Below are positions 10,123 to 19,017 of a stretch of DNA of 64,000 nucleotides, one piece after another. The stretch is from Paramesorhizobium leguminum (GTDB lineage Bacteria > Pseudomonadota > Alphaproteobacteria > Rhizobiales > Rhizobiaceae), in contig NZ_QJTF01000006.1 of the NCBI RefSeq assembly GCF_003217235.1, positions 62,001-126,000 on the forward strand. The letters are read 5' to 3'. How positions within the stretch are numbered: position 1 is the first letter of the stretch; the number at the start of each line of letters is the position of its first letter. The notes beneath the pieces were generated by a model that saw nothing but the letters and a program-made list of their open reading frames with translations, was not told where the DNA came from and made no database searches. Both the position numbers and the translations under genes were made by a program.

Positions 10123-10950
10123 ATGCAGCATCGTTCAAGAAATATCATTACCGGCGCGATCTTGCTGATCGTCGCCGGGATCTCTCATTCCGCGGTTGCC
10201 GCGGATCTGGCGCCCCCGCCGGAAGCACCGGCTGTTCCCGAAGTTGTGCCGGCGGAGTCTGGTAACTGGTACTTGCGCGGCGATATCGGCTATTCCTGGC
10301 CCAAATTCCGTAAGGCAACCTATGGTACTCCCGGCTGCGACGGATGCGGCGGCAGCGGACCGGGCGAGAACACTTTGCATGGCGACCTGAAGGGCGCGGT
10401 CCTCGCGGGCGCCGGTGTCGGCTATCAGTTTACCGATTATTTTCGCGCGGACGTTACCGCCGATTACATGACCCGCGCCAAGTTCAAGGGCTATACGTTC
10501 GGCGAGAGCTGTAACGGCGATCAGGATTGCGCCTCGGATGAGCGCGCCAAATTCTCGGCACTGTCGATCCTTGCCAATGCCTATATCGATCTTGGCAATT
10601 TCAACGGCATTACGCCCTATGTCGGCGCGGGCATCGGCGGCACCCGCGTGAAGTGGAGCGATCTCGACGATGTCCGCTATGGCAAGTCCCAGGAAGGCGC
10701 GGCGAACTGGCGCTTCACTTATGCGGTGATGGCAGGCGCATCTATCGATCTTACGCAAAATCTGAAGCTCGATGCCGGCTACCGCTACCGCAATATCAAA
10801 GGTGGCAAGATGTTCGAAGGCGGCGAGTGGGTGGGGGATGGGCGTGACAAGGGCATGAACGTGCACGATGTCCGCGTGGGCCTGCGTTACCAGTTCGGCG
10901 CGCCATCCGCCGTAGCTTATGCTGCCGAGCCACTTCCTGCTTACAAGTAA
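10123..10950 (+). CDS. Outer-membrane beta-barrel protein, Omp25/Omp31-like
   Basis: 275 residues from ATG 10123, which has GGGAAAG just upstream; an in-frame ATG at 10102 lacks such a site. A signal peptide (cleavage near AVAADL) leads into a short Pro/Glu segment and then an eight-strand-type barrel. Typical family elements are WYLRGDIGYSW near the start, GAGVGYQFTDYFRADV, and a C-terminal VHDVRVGLRYQFG. This family makes abundant surface proteins in Brucella and relatives. Its tandem paralogue lies at 11077. The C-terminus ends in LPAYK, like the paralogue's PVYK. Confidence 0.85.
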   Translation: MQHRSRNIITGAILLIVAGISHSAVAADLAPPPEAPAVPEVVPAESGNWYLRGDIGYSWPKFRKATYGTPGCDGCGGSGPGENTLHGDLKGAVLAGAGVGYQFTDYFRADVTADYMTRAKFKGYTFGESCNGDQDCASDERAKFSALSILANAYIDLGNFNGITPYVGAGIGGTRVKWSDLDDVRYGKSQEGAANWRFTYAVMAGASIDLTQNLKLDAGYRYRNIKGGKMFEGGEWVGDGRDKGMNVHDVRVGLRYQFGAPSAVAYAAEPLPAYK

Positions 10951-11076
10951 GGTTGCGCCTCTTACTCCGACTGCTTCGCGACAGCCATGCTTAACGGTGA
11001 ATTAAGATTTTTGGTTAATAATCAAGAAACGTAACGGCAGAAGCGGCTTTGCCACGTTTCCGTGGGGGACACGATT

Positions 11077-11952
11077 ATGACATGCACCAAGCGCATTCTC
11101 TTCGCTTCATTTTACACAGTTTTGGCCGGTCCGGCGTTTGCTGCCGACTACGAGCCGGTTCCTTTCCAACCGGAAATGCCGGCCGTCGCAGCGCCGGTAG
11201 CGGCTGCCTCAGGCTGGTATTTGCGGGGCGATGTCGGGCACAGTTTCGACGCCAAGGGCGATGGCAGCTACGACGTCTGGGATAGGGACAGCGGTACCGC
11301 GACCGAATTCGACTATGACGAGATAAAGCTGCGCGGCAATACGGATTTCAGCGTCGGCGTCGGCTATCGCTTCAACCAGCACTTCCGCGCGGACGCGACG
11401 CTCGCTTACTGGAAGCGCGATGTCTTCGGTTCGAGCAGTGCGTTCGACGGCACGGTCACCTTCGATGACACGTCGAAGGCAAGCGCCTGGGAAATGATGG
11501 CGAATGCCTATGTCGATCTCATCACCTGGGGCAAGGTGACGCCTTATATCGGCGGCGGTCTGGGCTTCACGCGCGTCAAGTATGGGACGATGAAGAACCG
11601 CTCCTGGTGCAATGGCGGCGCTCCCGGCTGTGTCGACTACTGGGCCGACCATGGCGGCCTCTCTTCCACGCGCTTCACCTGGGCTCTGATGGCCGGCATG
11701 ACGGTAGATATCACGTCCAGCACCAAGCTCGACTTCGGCTACCGCTATTCGCACATCAAGGGCGGCAAGGCCTTCGGCTGGGATGCGTCCGACCTCGCAG
11801 CCGGAGCGACGGGGACGCAGGGCCGTGACGATGGCTTCGGCGTGCATCAGGTCCGCGCCGGCTTGCGCTACGAATTCGGCGGCGCACAAGCGGCCTATCA
11901 GCCGGAACCGTTGCCGGTTTATAATGAAGGCCCGGCGCCGGTCTATAAATAA
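11077..11952 (+). CDS. Outer-membrane beta-barrel protein, Omp25/Omp31-like, paralogue
   Basis: 291 residues from ATG 11077, with a G-rich ribosome site at 11064-11069; a GTG at 11062 is in frame but would overlap that site. Signal peptide cleavage is expected near AFAADY. The barrel keeps the same landmarks as its neighbour: GWYLRGDVGHSF, VGVGYRFNQHFRADATLAYW, and a final VHQVRAGLRYEFGG. The two genes are a tandem duplication, 126 nt apart, that has diverged widely. A terminator follows. Confidence 0.85.
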   Translation: MTCTKRILFASFYTVLAGPAFAADYEPVPFQPEMPAVAAPVAAASGWYLRGDVGHSFDAKGDGSYDVWDRDSGTATEFDYDEIKLRGNTDFSVGVGYRFNQHFRADATLAYWKRDVFGSSSAFDGTVTFDDTSKASAWEMMANAYVDLITWGKVTPYIGGGLGFTRVKYGTMKNRSWCNGGAPGCVDYWADHGGLSSTRFTWALMAGMTVDITSSTKLDFGYRYSHIKGGKAFGWDASDLAAGATGTQGRDDGFGVHQVRAGLRYEFGGAQAAYQPEPLPVYNEGPAPVYK

Positions 11953-11976
11953 AACCCATTGAGTTCAAAGAATGTG

Positions 11977-12012
11977 AAAACCGCCCGCAACGAACGTTGG
12001 GGCGGTTTTTTA
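11977..12012 (+). terminator. Rho-independent terminator after the second Omp gene
   Basis: AAAACCGCCC and GGGCGGTTTT pair across a 14-nt loop, followed by T residues. Confidence 0.82.
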
Positions 12013-12023
12013 TTGGCTGCGCT

Positions 12024-12773
12024 CTATACCTGCGCCCAGCCGCCATCGACGGTCAGTTCCACGCCGGTTATAAACTCGGACTCATCGGTCGCGAGGAACA
12101 GCGCGGTCTTGGCTATGTCGTGCCCGGTACCAATTCGGCCAAGCGGCGTGTGGGCGGTTGATTGGGTTTTCATCTCGCGGATCATCTCTTCGCTGAGGCC
12201 GTTTCTGCGCATGATGTCCGTATCGATAAAGCCCGGAGCCAGCGCATTGATGCGGATGCCCTTGGGGCCGTATTCGGCGGTGAGGGAACGCGCCAGTGAA
12301 CGGAGCGCGGCTTTGGTCGCGGAGTAGACCGACAGGCCGGCGGTGCCGCGTACACCCTGTATCGATGTGTTGAGGATGATCGAGCCGCCAGCCGGCATGA
12401 GGGAAATGAGCTTCTGGACAGTGAAGAACGTGCCCTTGAAGTTTATCCCGACGGTGAAGTCGAAATCCTCGTCGGACACCTCTTCGAAAAGGCCCGGCTT
12501 GCCGACGCCTGCATTCGCGAACAGGATGTCGAGGCGGCCATGGCGGGCTTCGACGTGGGCTCGCAGGGCGTCGAGATCTGCAAGGCTCGAGATGTCGCCG
12601 CGGATTGCTTCGGCGCCTTTCCCGATATCCAGAACCGCCGCGTCGAGCGCCGCCTGGTCCCGGCCGGTGATGATGACCTCAGCCCCTTCACGCACGAACA
12701 GCTTTGCCGTCGCCAGGCCCATGCCTGTGCTGGCGCCGGTGATGACCGCGATCTTTCCGTCCAATTTACCCAT
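12024..12773 (-). CDS. Short-chain dehydrogenase/reductase
   Basis: 249 residues from ATG 12773 (MGKLDGKIAVITG). Upstream in-frame sequence to 12860 is Arg-rich and not protein-like. The Rossmann motif TGASTGMG binds NAD(P), NAG lies in FANAGVGKPG, and the catalytic Ser/YxxxK set is ILNTS and YSATK. The C-terminus FITGVELTVDGGWAQV is typical of classical SDRs. The substrate cannot be told. It lies downstream of, and on the same strand as, the LysR gene, 122 nt after its stop. Confidence 0.88.
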   Translation of the reverse strand: MGKLDGKIAVITGASTGMGLATAKLFVREGAEVIITGRDQAALDAAVLDIGKGAEAIRGDISSLADLDALRAHVEARHGRLDILFANAGVGKPGLFEEVSDEDFDFTVGINFKGTFFTVQKLISLMPAGGSIILNTSIQGVRGTAGLSVYSATKAALRSLARSLTAEYGPKGIRINALAPGFIDTDIMRRNGLSEEMIREMKTQSTAHTPLGRIGTGHDIAKTALFLATDESEFITGVELTVDGGWAQV

Positions 12774-12894
12774 TCTTCCGATCCTTCCATGTCGAGCTGC
12801 CCGGTTGGTGCAGCGATGGACGGAAGCTAGTCGTCTCCTGCATGTCACCGTAGACGGCAATCAGGACTAGGAACCATTCCGGTTTGGAATGACG

Positions 12895-13803
12895 TTAAGG
12901 CGCAAGACGCAAGGCGGGCTCCTCGGCGCACATCTTGGCGAGGAAGTCGATGACGACACGGAAGCGCTGCGGCATTCGGCGACCGCTTGCACAGATGACG
13001 TGGATGGGTGAGGGGGCGGGTGCGAAGTCTTCAAGGATCGGAACCATTTTTCCAGCCCGCAGATCCGCTTCAAACATTGCGCGTCCGGCGTAGGCGATGC
13101 CAAGCCCGGCCAGCACCGCGGCACGCTGGTCCCCGGCATCGTTGGTTCTGAAATTACCCTCAGGTTCGAACAGGATAAGTCCGTCCGGGCCGTTGAACTT
13201 CCATGGCTGCGTGGCGCCCTGATTTTGGCTGACGATAAGATTATGGGAGCGCAGATCCGCCGGGCTGGAAGGCGTGCCGTATTGTTCGAGGTAAGCCGGT
13301 GTCGCTGCCGCCATCATGTGCAAATCTCCAATCTTGCGGGCGACAAGCGTCGAATCCGCCAAGGGCCCAACGCGCAAGGCGATGTCGATGCCCTCCCGCA
13401 CAAGATCGACACGGCGCTCCGCGACGGACAAATCGATGGAGACGTCCGGATAGCGCGCGAAGAAAGCCGGAAGCCTTGGGATGATATACATGCGGCCTAG
13501 CGCCGGTGGCGTCGCCAATCGGACCACGCCGGCGGGGCTCACATTGTTTTGGCCGATACGAAGTTCGGCTTCCTCCAGATCGTGGAGAATGCGGATCGCC
13601 GATTCATAAAAATCCTGCCCGGCGGCGGTCGGGTGCAGCCCGCGCGAGGTTCGGCTCAGCAGTTGGGTTCCGAGATGAGCCTCAAGCGCGGCGATTTGCT
13701 TGCTCACGGCCGGTTGTCCGAGCCCAAGTTCCCGCCCGACATGGGTGAAGCTGCCGCGCTCCACGACGCGGACGAATAATTGCAACGACGAAAAGCGATC
13801 CAT
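12895..13803 (-). CDS. LysR-family transcriptional regulator
   Basis: 302 residues from ATG 13803, with AAAGGA 9 nt upstream; an in-frame ATG at 13812 is also possible. The N-terminal winged helix (about 1-60) reads FSSLQLFVRVVERGSF, then LGLGQPAVSKQIAALE. The remainder is a LysR substrate-binding domain. The WKFNGPDG and RTNDAGDQRAAVLAGLGIAY segments resemble the group that often regulates SDR or quinone-reductase genes. The SDR downstream may be its target, but this is inference from position only. Confidence 0.88.
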   Translation of the reverse strand: MDRFSSLQLFVRVVERGSFTHVGRELGLGQPAVSKQIAALEAHLGTQLLSRTSRGLHPTAAGQDFYESAIRILHDLEEAELRIGQNNVSPAGVVRLATPPALGRMYIIPRLPAFFARYPDVSIDLSVAERRVDLVREGIDIALRVGPLADSTLVARKIGDLHMMAAATPAYLEQYGTPSSPADLRSHNLIVSQNQGATQPWKFNGPDGLILFEPEGNFRTNDAGDQRAAVLAGLGIAYAGRAMFEADLRAGKMVPILEDFAPAPSPIHVICASGRRMPQRFRVVIDFLAKMCAEEPALRLAP

Positions 13804-13891
13804 GGCGGTCATTCCTTTGAGGAATAGCGTTGGCATGGTTTCCTTTGAACCTCAACCATTCGTCCGCGAGCGAAACAGGCTTGCGAATCGC

Positions 13892-13907
13892 ATAAGTGTG
13901 TGCTTAT
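13892..13907. promoter_or_regulatory. Candidate ArsR operator
   Basis: ATAAG-TGTGTG-CTTAT is an inverted repeat ending 8 nt before the arsR-type start. Small ArsR regulators usually bind such imperfect palindromes next to their own promoters. Confidence 0.5.
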
Positions 13908-13915
13908 CTGTTGGC

Positions 13916-14230
13916 ATGATCGAGAATGATATTTTCAAAGCCTTGGCCGATCCGACCCGGCGCGCCATCTTCGAGAAGCTGGCGGTTGGCGGCATGAACG
14001 CCAGCGTCTTGCGCGAGGGGATGGAAATCAGCCAGCCGGCCATGTCGCAGCACCTCGCGGTGCTGCGGAGCGCCAATCTGGTGCGGGAAGAACGGCAGGG
14101 GCGGTTCGTGAATTATGAGGTCGATCCGGAGGGGCTGGCTCTCATCGCGCAATGGCTGGCGAAATATCGTGCCTACTGGCCTCAGCGCATCGACGCTCTC
14201 AAGGTCTTGCTGAAGGATATGGACCAATGA
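13916..14230 (+). CDS. ArsR-family winged-helix regulator
   Basis: 104 residues from ATG 13916. It starts MIENDIFKALADPTRRAIFE, the typical ArsR opening, and the recognition helix is in SQPAMSQHLAVLRSANLV, with the wing RQGRFVNYEVDPEGL. There is no CxCxxC metal site, so it is unlikely to be a metal sensor. Its stop overlaps the start of an SRPBCC-domain gene (ATGA). ArsR-SRPBCC pairs are widespread. Upstream in-frame codons back to 13700 overlap the LysR gene and are not protein-like. Confidence 0.87.
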   Translation: MIENDIFKALADPTRRAIFEKLAVGGMNASVLREGMEISQPAMSQHLAVLRSANLVREERQGRFVNYEVDPEGLALIAQWLAKYRAYWPQRIDALKVLLKDMDQ

Positions 14231-14568
14231 ACAATGCTGAGACTGAAGAGCAGAAAGACGGCATTGAATTGGAGTTCGACCTTGACGAGCCGCCGCAAAA
14301 GGTCTGGCGCGCCATCAGCATTGCCGAGTTTCGGGAAAACTGGCTGCCGAAGGATGCTCTTGCCGACGCGGAGGCGACCACCATCACGCCCGGAGAGGCC
14401 GTTCGATACAGGCTGCGCGACGACGCCCCGCCATTTCTTGAAAGCACCGTGACGTTCACGGTTGCCGCGAACGGCACGGGGGGAACGTGTCTTCGGATTC
14501 TCCAGAAACTGACCGATGCGAGGCTGGCTGCGAACAGCAACAGTCCGCCCCTCATGCTCGCCGCCTGA
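14227..14568 (+). CDS. SRPBCC/AHSA1-type protein, short
   Basis: 113 residues from ATG 14227, coupled to the ArsR stop. The sequence LDEPPQKVWRAISIAEFRENWLP fits the opening strand-helix of START/SRPBCC proteins, and VTFTVAANGTGGTCLRILQKL fits the later strands. At 113 residues it is shorter than usual (about 140-160) and lacks the long C-terminal helix, so it may be a trimmed version. These proteins bind hydrophobic ligands. Partner and ligand are unknown. Confidence 0.72.
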   Translation: MNNAETEEQKDGIELEFDLDEPPQKVWRAISIAEFRENWLPKDALADAEATTITPGEAVRYRLRDDAPPFLESTVTFTVAANGTGGTCLRILQKLTDARLAANSNSPPLMLAA

Positions 14569-14613
14569 CGCGGGCAAGCCTATCTCAAACCTCTGAATGA
14601 TTGGAGTTCGCCG

Positions 14614-15222
14614 ATGCGCGAAGCGATGCAGCTCGTCCCTATGGTCATAGAGCAATCCAGCAAAGGGGAGCGGTCTTTCGACATCTATTCCCGCCTTCTG
14701 CGGGAACGGATCATCTTTCTCAACGGCGAGGTGAACGATGCGGTCTCGGTTCTCATCTGCGCGCAATTGCTGTTTCTTGAGGCCGAAAATCCCAAGAAGC
14801 CCATCAACCTCTACATCAATTCGCCGGGCGGCGTCATAACGAGCGGCCTCGCCATGTATGACACCATGCGTTTCATTCGCGCGCCGGTGCATACGCTTTG
14901 CATGGGGACGGCCCGTTCGATGGGGTCGTTCCTGTTGATGGCAGGCGAGCCGGGCGAGCGCGTTGCGCTGCCCAACGCCAGCATCCATATCCACCAGCCA
15001 TTGGGAGGCTTTCAGGGGCAGGCGTCCGATATCCTCATCCATGCCGAGGAAACCCAGAAGACCAAGCAGCGCATGACGCGACTTTACGCGGAGCATTGCG
15101 GACGCTCCTACGAAGAATTCGAGCGCGCGATGGACCGCGACCGCTTCATGACAGCGGAAGAAGCCTTGGAATGGGGGCTGATCGACCGCATCTTGTCGCG
15201 CAGGGAAAGCGGTGCGGATTGA
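14614..15222 (+). CDS. ClpP-family serine protease, probable paralogue
   Basis: 202 residues. It keeps [32 protein letters not shown] and the full triad: Ser in [11 protein letters not shown], His in ASIHIHQP, and Asp in [18 protein letters not shown]. The usual GQAASMG is here GTARSMG, so residues next to the catalytic serine differ. No clpX or tig is adjacent, whereas the main alphaproteobacterial clpP is normally next to clpX. I infer a second ClpP. A GGAG site lies 8 nt before the ATG. Confidence 0.85.
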   Translation: MREAMQLVPMVIEQSSKGERSFDIYSRLLRERIIFLNGEVNDAVSVLICAQLLFLEAENPKKPINLYINSPGGVITSGLAMYDTMRFIRAPVHTLCMGTARSMGSFLLMAGEPGERVALPNASIHIHQPLGGFQGQASDILIHAEETQKTKQRMTRLYAEHCGRSYEEFERAMDRDRFMTAEEALEWGLIDRILSRRESGAD

Positions 15223-15311
15223 GGGTGCAGCTGTTTCCCCACAAAAGTTCTGTCGCGCCCGGACAAATTTCTTGACTGGGTGCGACGTTTCTCCTAACTC
15301 CGTCAGCGGGC

Positions 15312-15352
15312 CACCTCTCCCCACCGAGAGGCGTGCTATCTGTGAGGATAGG
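15312..15352 (+). ncRNA. Candidate serC leader RNA motif
   Basis: Two short hairpins lie just upstream of serC: CCTCTC/GAGAGG (15314-15319/15326-15331) and CTATC/GATAG (15336-15340/15347-15351). The second encloses the serC ribosome site GAGGATAGG. A two-hairpin serC motif upstream of serC is known in alphaproteobacteria. The match here is by position and shape, not by a covariance search. Confidence 0.55.
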
Positions 15353-15359
15353 AAAAAAC

Positions 15360-16535
15360 ATGACCACGATCTCGAAGCCGGCCACGCGTCCGGCCAATCC
15401 CAACTTTTCATCCGGTCCCTGTGCAAAACGTCCCGGCTGGTCGCTTCAAGCGCTTGCCGATGCTCCTCTTGGCCGTTCGCATCGCGCGAAAATCGGCAAG
15501 ACCAAGCTGAAGGACGCCATCGACCTTACCCGTGAAATTCTCCAGGTTCCCGCCGATTACCGCATCGGCATCGTCCCTGCGTCCGATACCGGCGCTGTCG
15601 AAATGGCGCTGTGGTCGCTGCTTGGCGAGCGCGGCGTCGACATGGTCGCCTGGGAAAGCTTCGGCGCCGGCTGGGTGACGGATGTCGCCAAGCAGTTGAA
15701 GCTTCCCGATGTGCGCATCTTCGAAGCGCCCTATGGCGAGATCGTGGATTTCGCCAAGGTCGATTTCGACCGCGACGTGGTCTTCACCTGGAACGGCACG
15801 ACTTCCGGCGTTCGCGTGCCGAATGCCGATTTCATCCCTGCGGATCGCAAAGGCCTGACCATCTGCGACGCCACCTCGGCGGCTTTCGCGCAACGCCTCG
15901 ATTTCTCAAAGCTCGATGTCGTCACCTTCTCCTGGCAGAAGGTGCTGGGCGGCGAGGGCGCGCATGGCGTGCTGATCCTGTCGCCCCGCGCTGTCGAACG
16001 GCTGGAAAGCTACAAGCCTGCCTGGCCGCTGCCGAAGATATTCCGCCTGACCAAGGGCGGCAAGCTGATCGAAGGCATCTTCGCCGGCGAGACGATCAAC
16101 ACGCCGTCCATGCTCTGCGTCGAGGATTATCTCGATGCGCTGAACTGGGCGAAGTCCATCGGCGGGCTCGATGCGCTGATCGCGCGGGCAGACAGGAATT
16201 TCGCGGTTCTCGACGCCTATGTCGAGAAGACGCCGTGGATCGGCAATCTCGCGGTCGATCCGGCGACGCGCTCCAACACCTCGGTGTGCCTGACCATCGT
16301 CGATCCTGATGTCATGGCGCTCGATGCCGATGCGCAAGCGGCTTTCGCCAAGGGCATCGTCTCGGCGCTCGACAAGGAGGGCGTCGCCTATGACATCGGC
16401 GCCTATCGCGACGCGCCATCGGGCCTGCGCATCTGGGCCGGGGCGACCGTGGAAGCTTCCGATCTCGAAGCGCTCACCGGGTGGCTCGACTGGGCCTTTG
16501 CCAATCAGAAGGCCGCGCTGAAACAAGCGGCCTGA
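15360..16535 (+). CDS. serC: SerC, phosphoserine aminotransferase
   Basis: 391 residues from ATG 15360, chosen because a purine-rich ribosome site (GGATAGG) sits just upstream and [14 protein letters not shown] follows near the N-terminus. This class V PLP enzyme converts 3-phosphohydroxypyruvate to phosphoserine. The PLP lysine is in [14 protein letters not shown]. The [19 protein letters not shown] opening marks the alphaproteobacterial type of SerC. It is followed by serA, the preceding enzyme in the pathway, after a palindromic element at 16575. Confidence 0.94.
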   Translation: MTTISKPATRPANPNFSSGPCAKRPGWSLQALADAPLGRSHRAKIGKTKLKDAIDLTREILQVPADYRIGIVPASDTGAVEMALWSLLGERGVDMVAWESFGAGWVTDVAKQLKLPDVRIFEAPYGEIVDFAKVDFDRDVVFTWNGTTSGVRVPNADFIPADRKGLTICDATSAAFAQRLDFSKLDVVTFSWQKVLGGEGAHGVLILSPRAVERLESYKPAWPLPKIFRLTKGGKLIEGIFAGETINTPSMLCVEDYLDALNWAKSIGGLDALIARADRNFAVLDAYVEKTPWIGNLAVDPATRSNTSVCLTIVDPDVMALDADAQAAFAKGIVSALDKEGVAYDIGAYRDAPSGLRIWAGATVEASDLEALTGWLDWAFANQKAALKQAA

Positions 16536-16574
16536 TTTCTCGACAATATCAATTCGATATCCTCTCATCCGAAA

Positions 16575-16651
16575 GGGAGTAGGGGAATAAGGGAATAGGG
16601 GAGTATGTTTTTCATACACCTATTCCCCTACTCACTTATTCCCGTACTCCC
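16575..16651. repeat. Palindromic element between serC and serA
   Basis: The left half GGGAGTAGGGGAATAAGG... folds onto the right half ...CTTATTCCCGTACTCCC around a TTTTT loop at about 16608. A related copy lies at 27704-27802. It separates two genes of one pathway and could lower read-through or protect mRNA ends. Confidence 0.75.
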
Positions 16652-16702
16652 CCTTGCGAGTGGTCGGATGAAGAGGCTTTCCTTCATCAAAGGACATCAC
16701 CC

Positions 16703-18301
16703 ATGCCTCGCGTTCTCGTATCAGACAAACTCTCCACCACCGCCGTGCAAATCTTCAAGGACCGCGGCGTCGATGTCGATTACCTGCCGGATCTCGGCAA
16801 GGACAAAGACAAGCTGCTCGAAGTCATCGACCAGTATGATGGCCTTGCCATCCGCTCGGCCACCAAGGCCACGGAAAAGCTGATCGCCGCCGCCACGAAG
16901 CTGAAGGTCATCGGCCGGGCCGGCATCGGTGTCGATAATGTCGATATCCCGGCGGCATCGCGCCGTGGCATCATCGTCATGAACACGCCGTTCGGCAATT
17001 CGATCACCACCGCCGAACACGCCATCGCGCTGATGTTCGCCGTCGCCCGGCAATTGCCGGAGGCGGATGTCTCCACCCGCGCCGGAAAGTGGGAGAAGAA
17101 CCGCTTCATGGGCGTGGAGATCACCGGCAAGACGCTGGGCGTGATCGGCTGCGGCAATATCGGCTCCATCGTGGCCGCGCGTGGCATTGGGCTGAAAATG
17201 CACGTGGCGGCCTTCGATCCGTTCCTCTCGGAAGCCCGCGCGCAGGAGCTGGGCGTCGAGAAGGTAGAACTGGACGAGCTCTTTGCCCGCGCCGATTTCA
17301 TCACGCTGCACACGCCGCTCACCGACAAGACCCGCAACATCATCAATGCGGACGCAATAAACAAAATGAAGCAGGGCGTGCGCATCATCAATTGCGCGCG
17401 CGGCGGCCTGATCGTCGAGAAGGACCTGATCGAAGGGCTGAAATCCGGCAAGGTCGCAGGCGCCGGCATCGACGTGTTCGAGGTGGAACCGGCGACGGAG
17501 AACGAGCTGTTCAACCTGCCGAATGTCGTCTGCACGCCGCATCTGGGCGCATCGACCTCGGAAGCGCAGGAAAATGTCGCGCTGCAGGTGGCCGAGCAGA
17601 TGTCGGATTACCTCATCAAGGGCGCTGTCTCCAATGCCATCAACATGCCGTCGATCACGGCTGAGGAAGCGCCGCGTTTGAAGCCCTTCGTCAAGCTGGC
17701 GGAAGTGCTGGGCGCGTTTGTGGGGCAGGTGACGGACGAGCCGATCCAGGAAGTGGAAGTGCTGTTCGACGGCGTGACCGCGACGATGAACACGCGGGCG
17801 CTCATCTCGGCGGCGCTTGCAGGCTTGATCCGTCCTCAGATGTCCGACGTCAACATGGTTTCCGCACCGATCATGGTCAAGGAGCGCGGCATCATCGTTT
17901 CCGAGGTCAAGCGCGATAAATCTGGCGTGTTCGACGGCTATATCAAGCTGACGGTGAAGACCACGCTGCGCACCCGGTCCATCGCCGGCACCTGCTTCTC
18001 GGATGGCAAGCCGCGCTTCATCCAGATCAAGGGCATCAATCTCGACGCCGAGGTTGGCCAGCACATGCTCTACACCACCAACAACGACACGCCGGGCATG
18101 ATCGGCATGCTCGGAACGGTATGCGGCAAGCATGGCGTCAACATCGCCAATTTCTCGCTTGGCCGTAACCATCCGGGCGGGGACGCCATCGCGCTGCTCT
18201 ATCTGGATGAGCGGGTTCCGGAGAGCGTGCTGGAAGAACTGCGTTCCCACACGGCGATCAATTCCGCCCGTCCGCTGCAATTCGACGTGGCCGAGGCTTA
18301 A
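16703..18301 (+). CDS. serA: SerA, D-3-phosphoglycerate dehydrogenase
   Basis: 532 residues, the long SerA form. The catalytic domain has GRAGIGVDNVD, NAD-binding GVIGCGNIGS, the substrate Arg in NCARGGLI, and the HL motif CTPHLGASTSEAQ. A central ASB domain (about 320-450) and a C-terminal ACT domain (about 455-532, beginning near LYTTNNDTPGMIGMLGTV) follow. It oxidises 3-phosphoglycerate and starts serine synthesis; the ACT domain usually mediates serine feedback. AAGGA lies upstream of the start. Confidence 0.96.
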   Translation: MPRVLVSDKLSTTAVQIFKDRGVDVDYLPDLGKDKDKLLEVIDQYDGLAIRSATKATEKLIAAATKLKVIGRAGIGVDNVDIPAASRRGIIVMNTPFGNSITTAEHAIALMFAVARQLPEADVSTRAGKWEKNRFMGVEITGKTLGVIGCGNIGSIVAARGIGLKMHVAAFDPFLSEARAQELGVEKVELDELFARADFITLHTPLTDKTRNIINADAINKMKQGVRIINCARGGLIVEKDLIEGLKSGKVAGAGIDVFEVEPATENELFNLPNVVCTPHLGASTSEAQENVALQVAEQMSDYLIKGAVSNAINMPSITAEEAPRLKPFVKLAEVLGAFVGQVTDEPIQEVEVLFDGVTATMNTRALISAALAGLIRPQMSDVNMVSAPIMVKERGIIVSEVKRDKSGVFDGYIKLTVKTTLRTRSIAGTCFSDGKPRFIQIKGINLDAEVGQHMLYTTNNDTPGMIGMLGTVCGKHGVNIANFSLGRNHPGGDAIALLYLDERVPESVLEELRSHTAINSARPLQFDVAEA

Positions 18302-18307
18302 AGTAGA

Positions 18308-18853
18308 ATGACTGGCAGTCGTCATTGGCGGCTGATGCGCGGGGAGGACATTCCCGCTGTCAGCGCCATGGCGGCCGCCATTCACACCGACTTCTTCGAG
18401 GATGACGCCGTCTATATCGAGCGGCTCAAACTCTACCCCGCAGGCTGTTTCGTTCTGGAAGGGGCGGGCGGCCTGATTGGATATGCCATCAGCCATCCCT
18501 GGCGCCAGTTCCGGATACCGACGCTCAACACGCTTCTCTGGCAGTTGCCTGATGATTCGGACACCTATTACCTGCACGATATCGCGCTATTGCCGGAGGG
18601 CCGGTCCGGCGGATTGGCTGCCCGGGTTGTAGCTGTCATGGTGGAGCAAGCCACGCGCGATGGCTTTACCACCATGTCGCTCGTCGCGGTCAACGGCTCG
18701 GCGGGCTTCTGGCAGAAGCAGGGGTTCTCGATTGTGGATGCGCCCGAACTTGGCGAAAAGCTTCGCACCTATTCTGGCGATGCCCGTTTCATGATGCGGA
18801 CGCCCCTCTCGCCGTCATTCTCGGGCTTGTCCCGAGAATCTACCGTGGGCTAA
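18308..18853 (+). CDS. GNAT-family N-acetyltransferase
   Basis: 181 residues starting 6 nt after serA. The acetyl-CoA region reads YYLHDIALLPEGRSGGLAARVV, a degenerate GNAT motif A, then VAVNGSAGFWQKQGF (motif B). The substrate is unknown. The last ~14 residues (SPSFSGLSRESTVG) are encoded by the left arm of a palindromic element at 18812-18921. The original C-terminus was therefore probably replaced or extended by the element. Confidence 0.8.
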   Translation: MTGSRHWRLMRGEDIPAVSAMAAAIHTDFFEDDAVYIERLKLYPAGCFVLEGAGGLIGYAISHPWRQFRIPTLNTLLWQLPDDSDTYYLHDIALLPEGRSGGLAARVVAVMVEQATRDGFTTMSLVAVNGSAGFWQKQGFSIVDAPELGEKLRTYSGDARFMMRTPLSPSFSGLSRESTVG

Positions 18854-18921
18854 TCTGTCAGGATGGTAATCGCTTATCTTTTTCTTATGGCAGATTCTCG
18901 GGACAAGCCCGAGAATGACGG
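18812..18921. repeat. Palindromic element with perfect 30-bp ends
   Basis: Positions 18812-18841 and 18892-18921 are perfect inverted repeats (CCGTCATTCTCGG... type), and each arm folds on itself through CTCGGG/CCCGAG. The 110-bp unit has no coding capacity of its own. It overlaps the 3' end of the GNAT gene. Confidence 0.88.
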
Positions 18922-19017
18922 CAGAACTATGCGCCTTCTCTGATCCGCGTTCCAGTTGAAGCCTGACAGACTCTAGTTACCCGGGATCATCCATCGGGCC
19001 TGCCTCGCGGCGGGCCT

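Noticed and set aside
12870-12896. GGAAC ... CGTT on the + strand near the LysR gene
   Set aside because: The spacer is 18 nt, and no + strand gene or RNA structure follows.
16721-18577. 618-codon minus-strand frame opposite serA
   Set aside because: Arg/His/Asp-rich composition is typical of an antisense shadow in GC-rich DNA; serA on the + strand is unmistakable.
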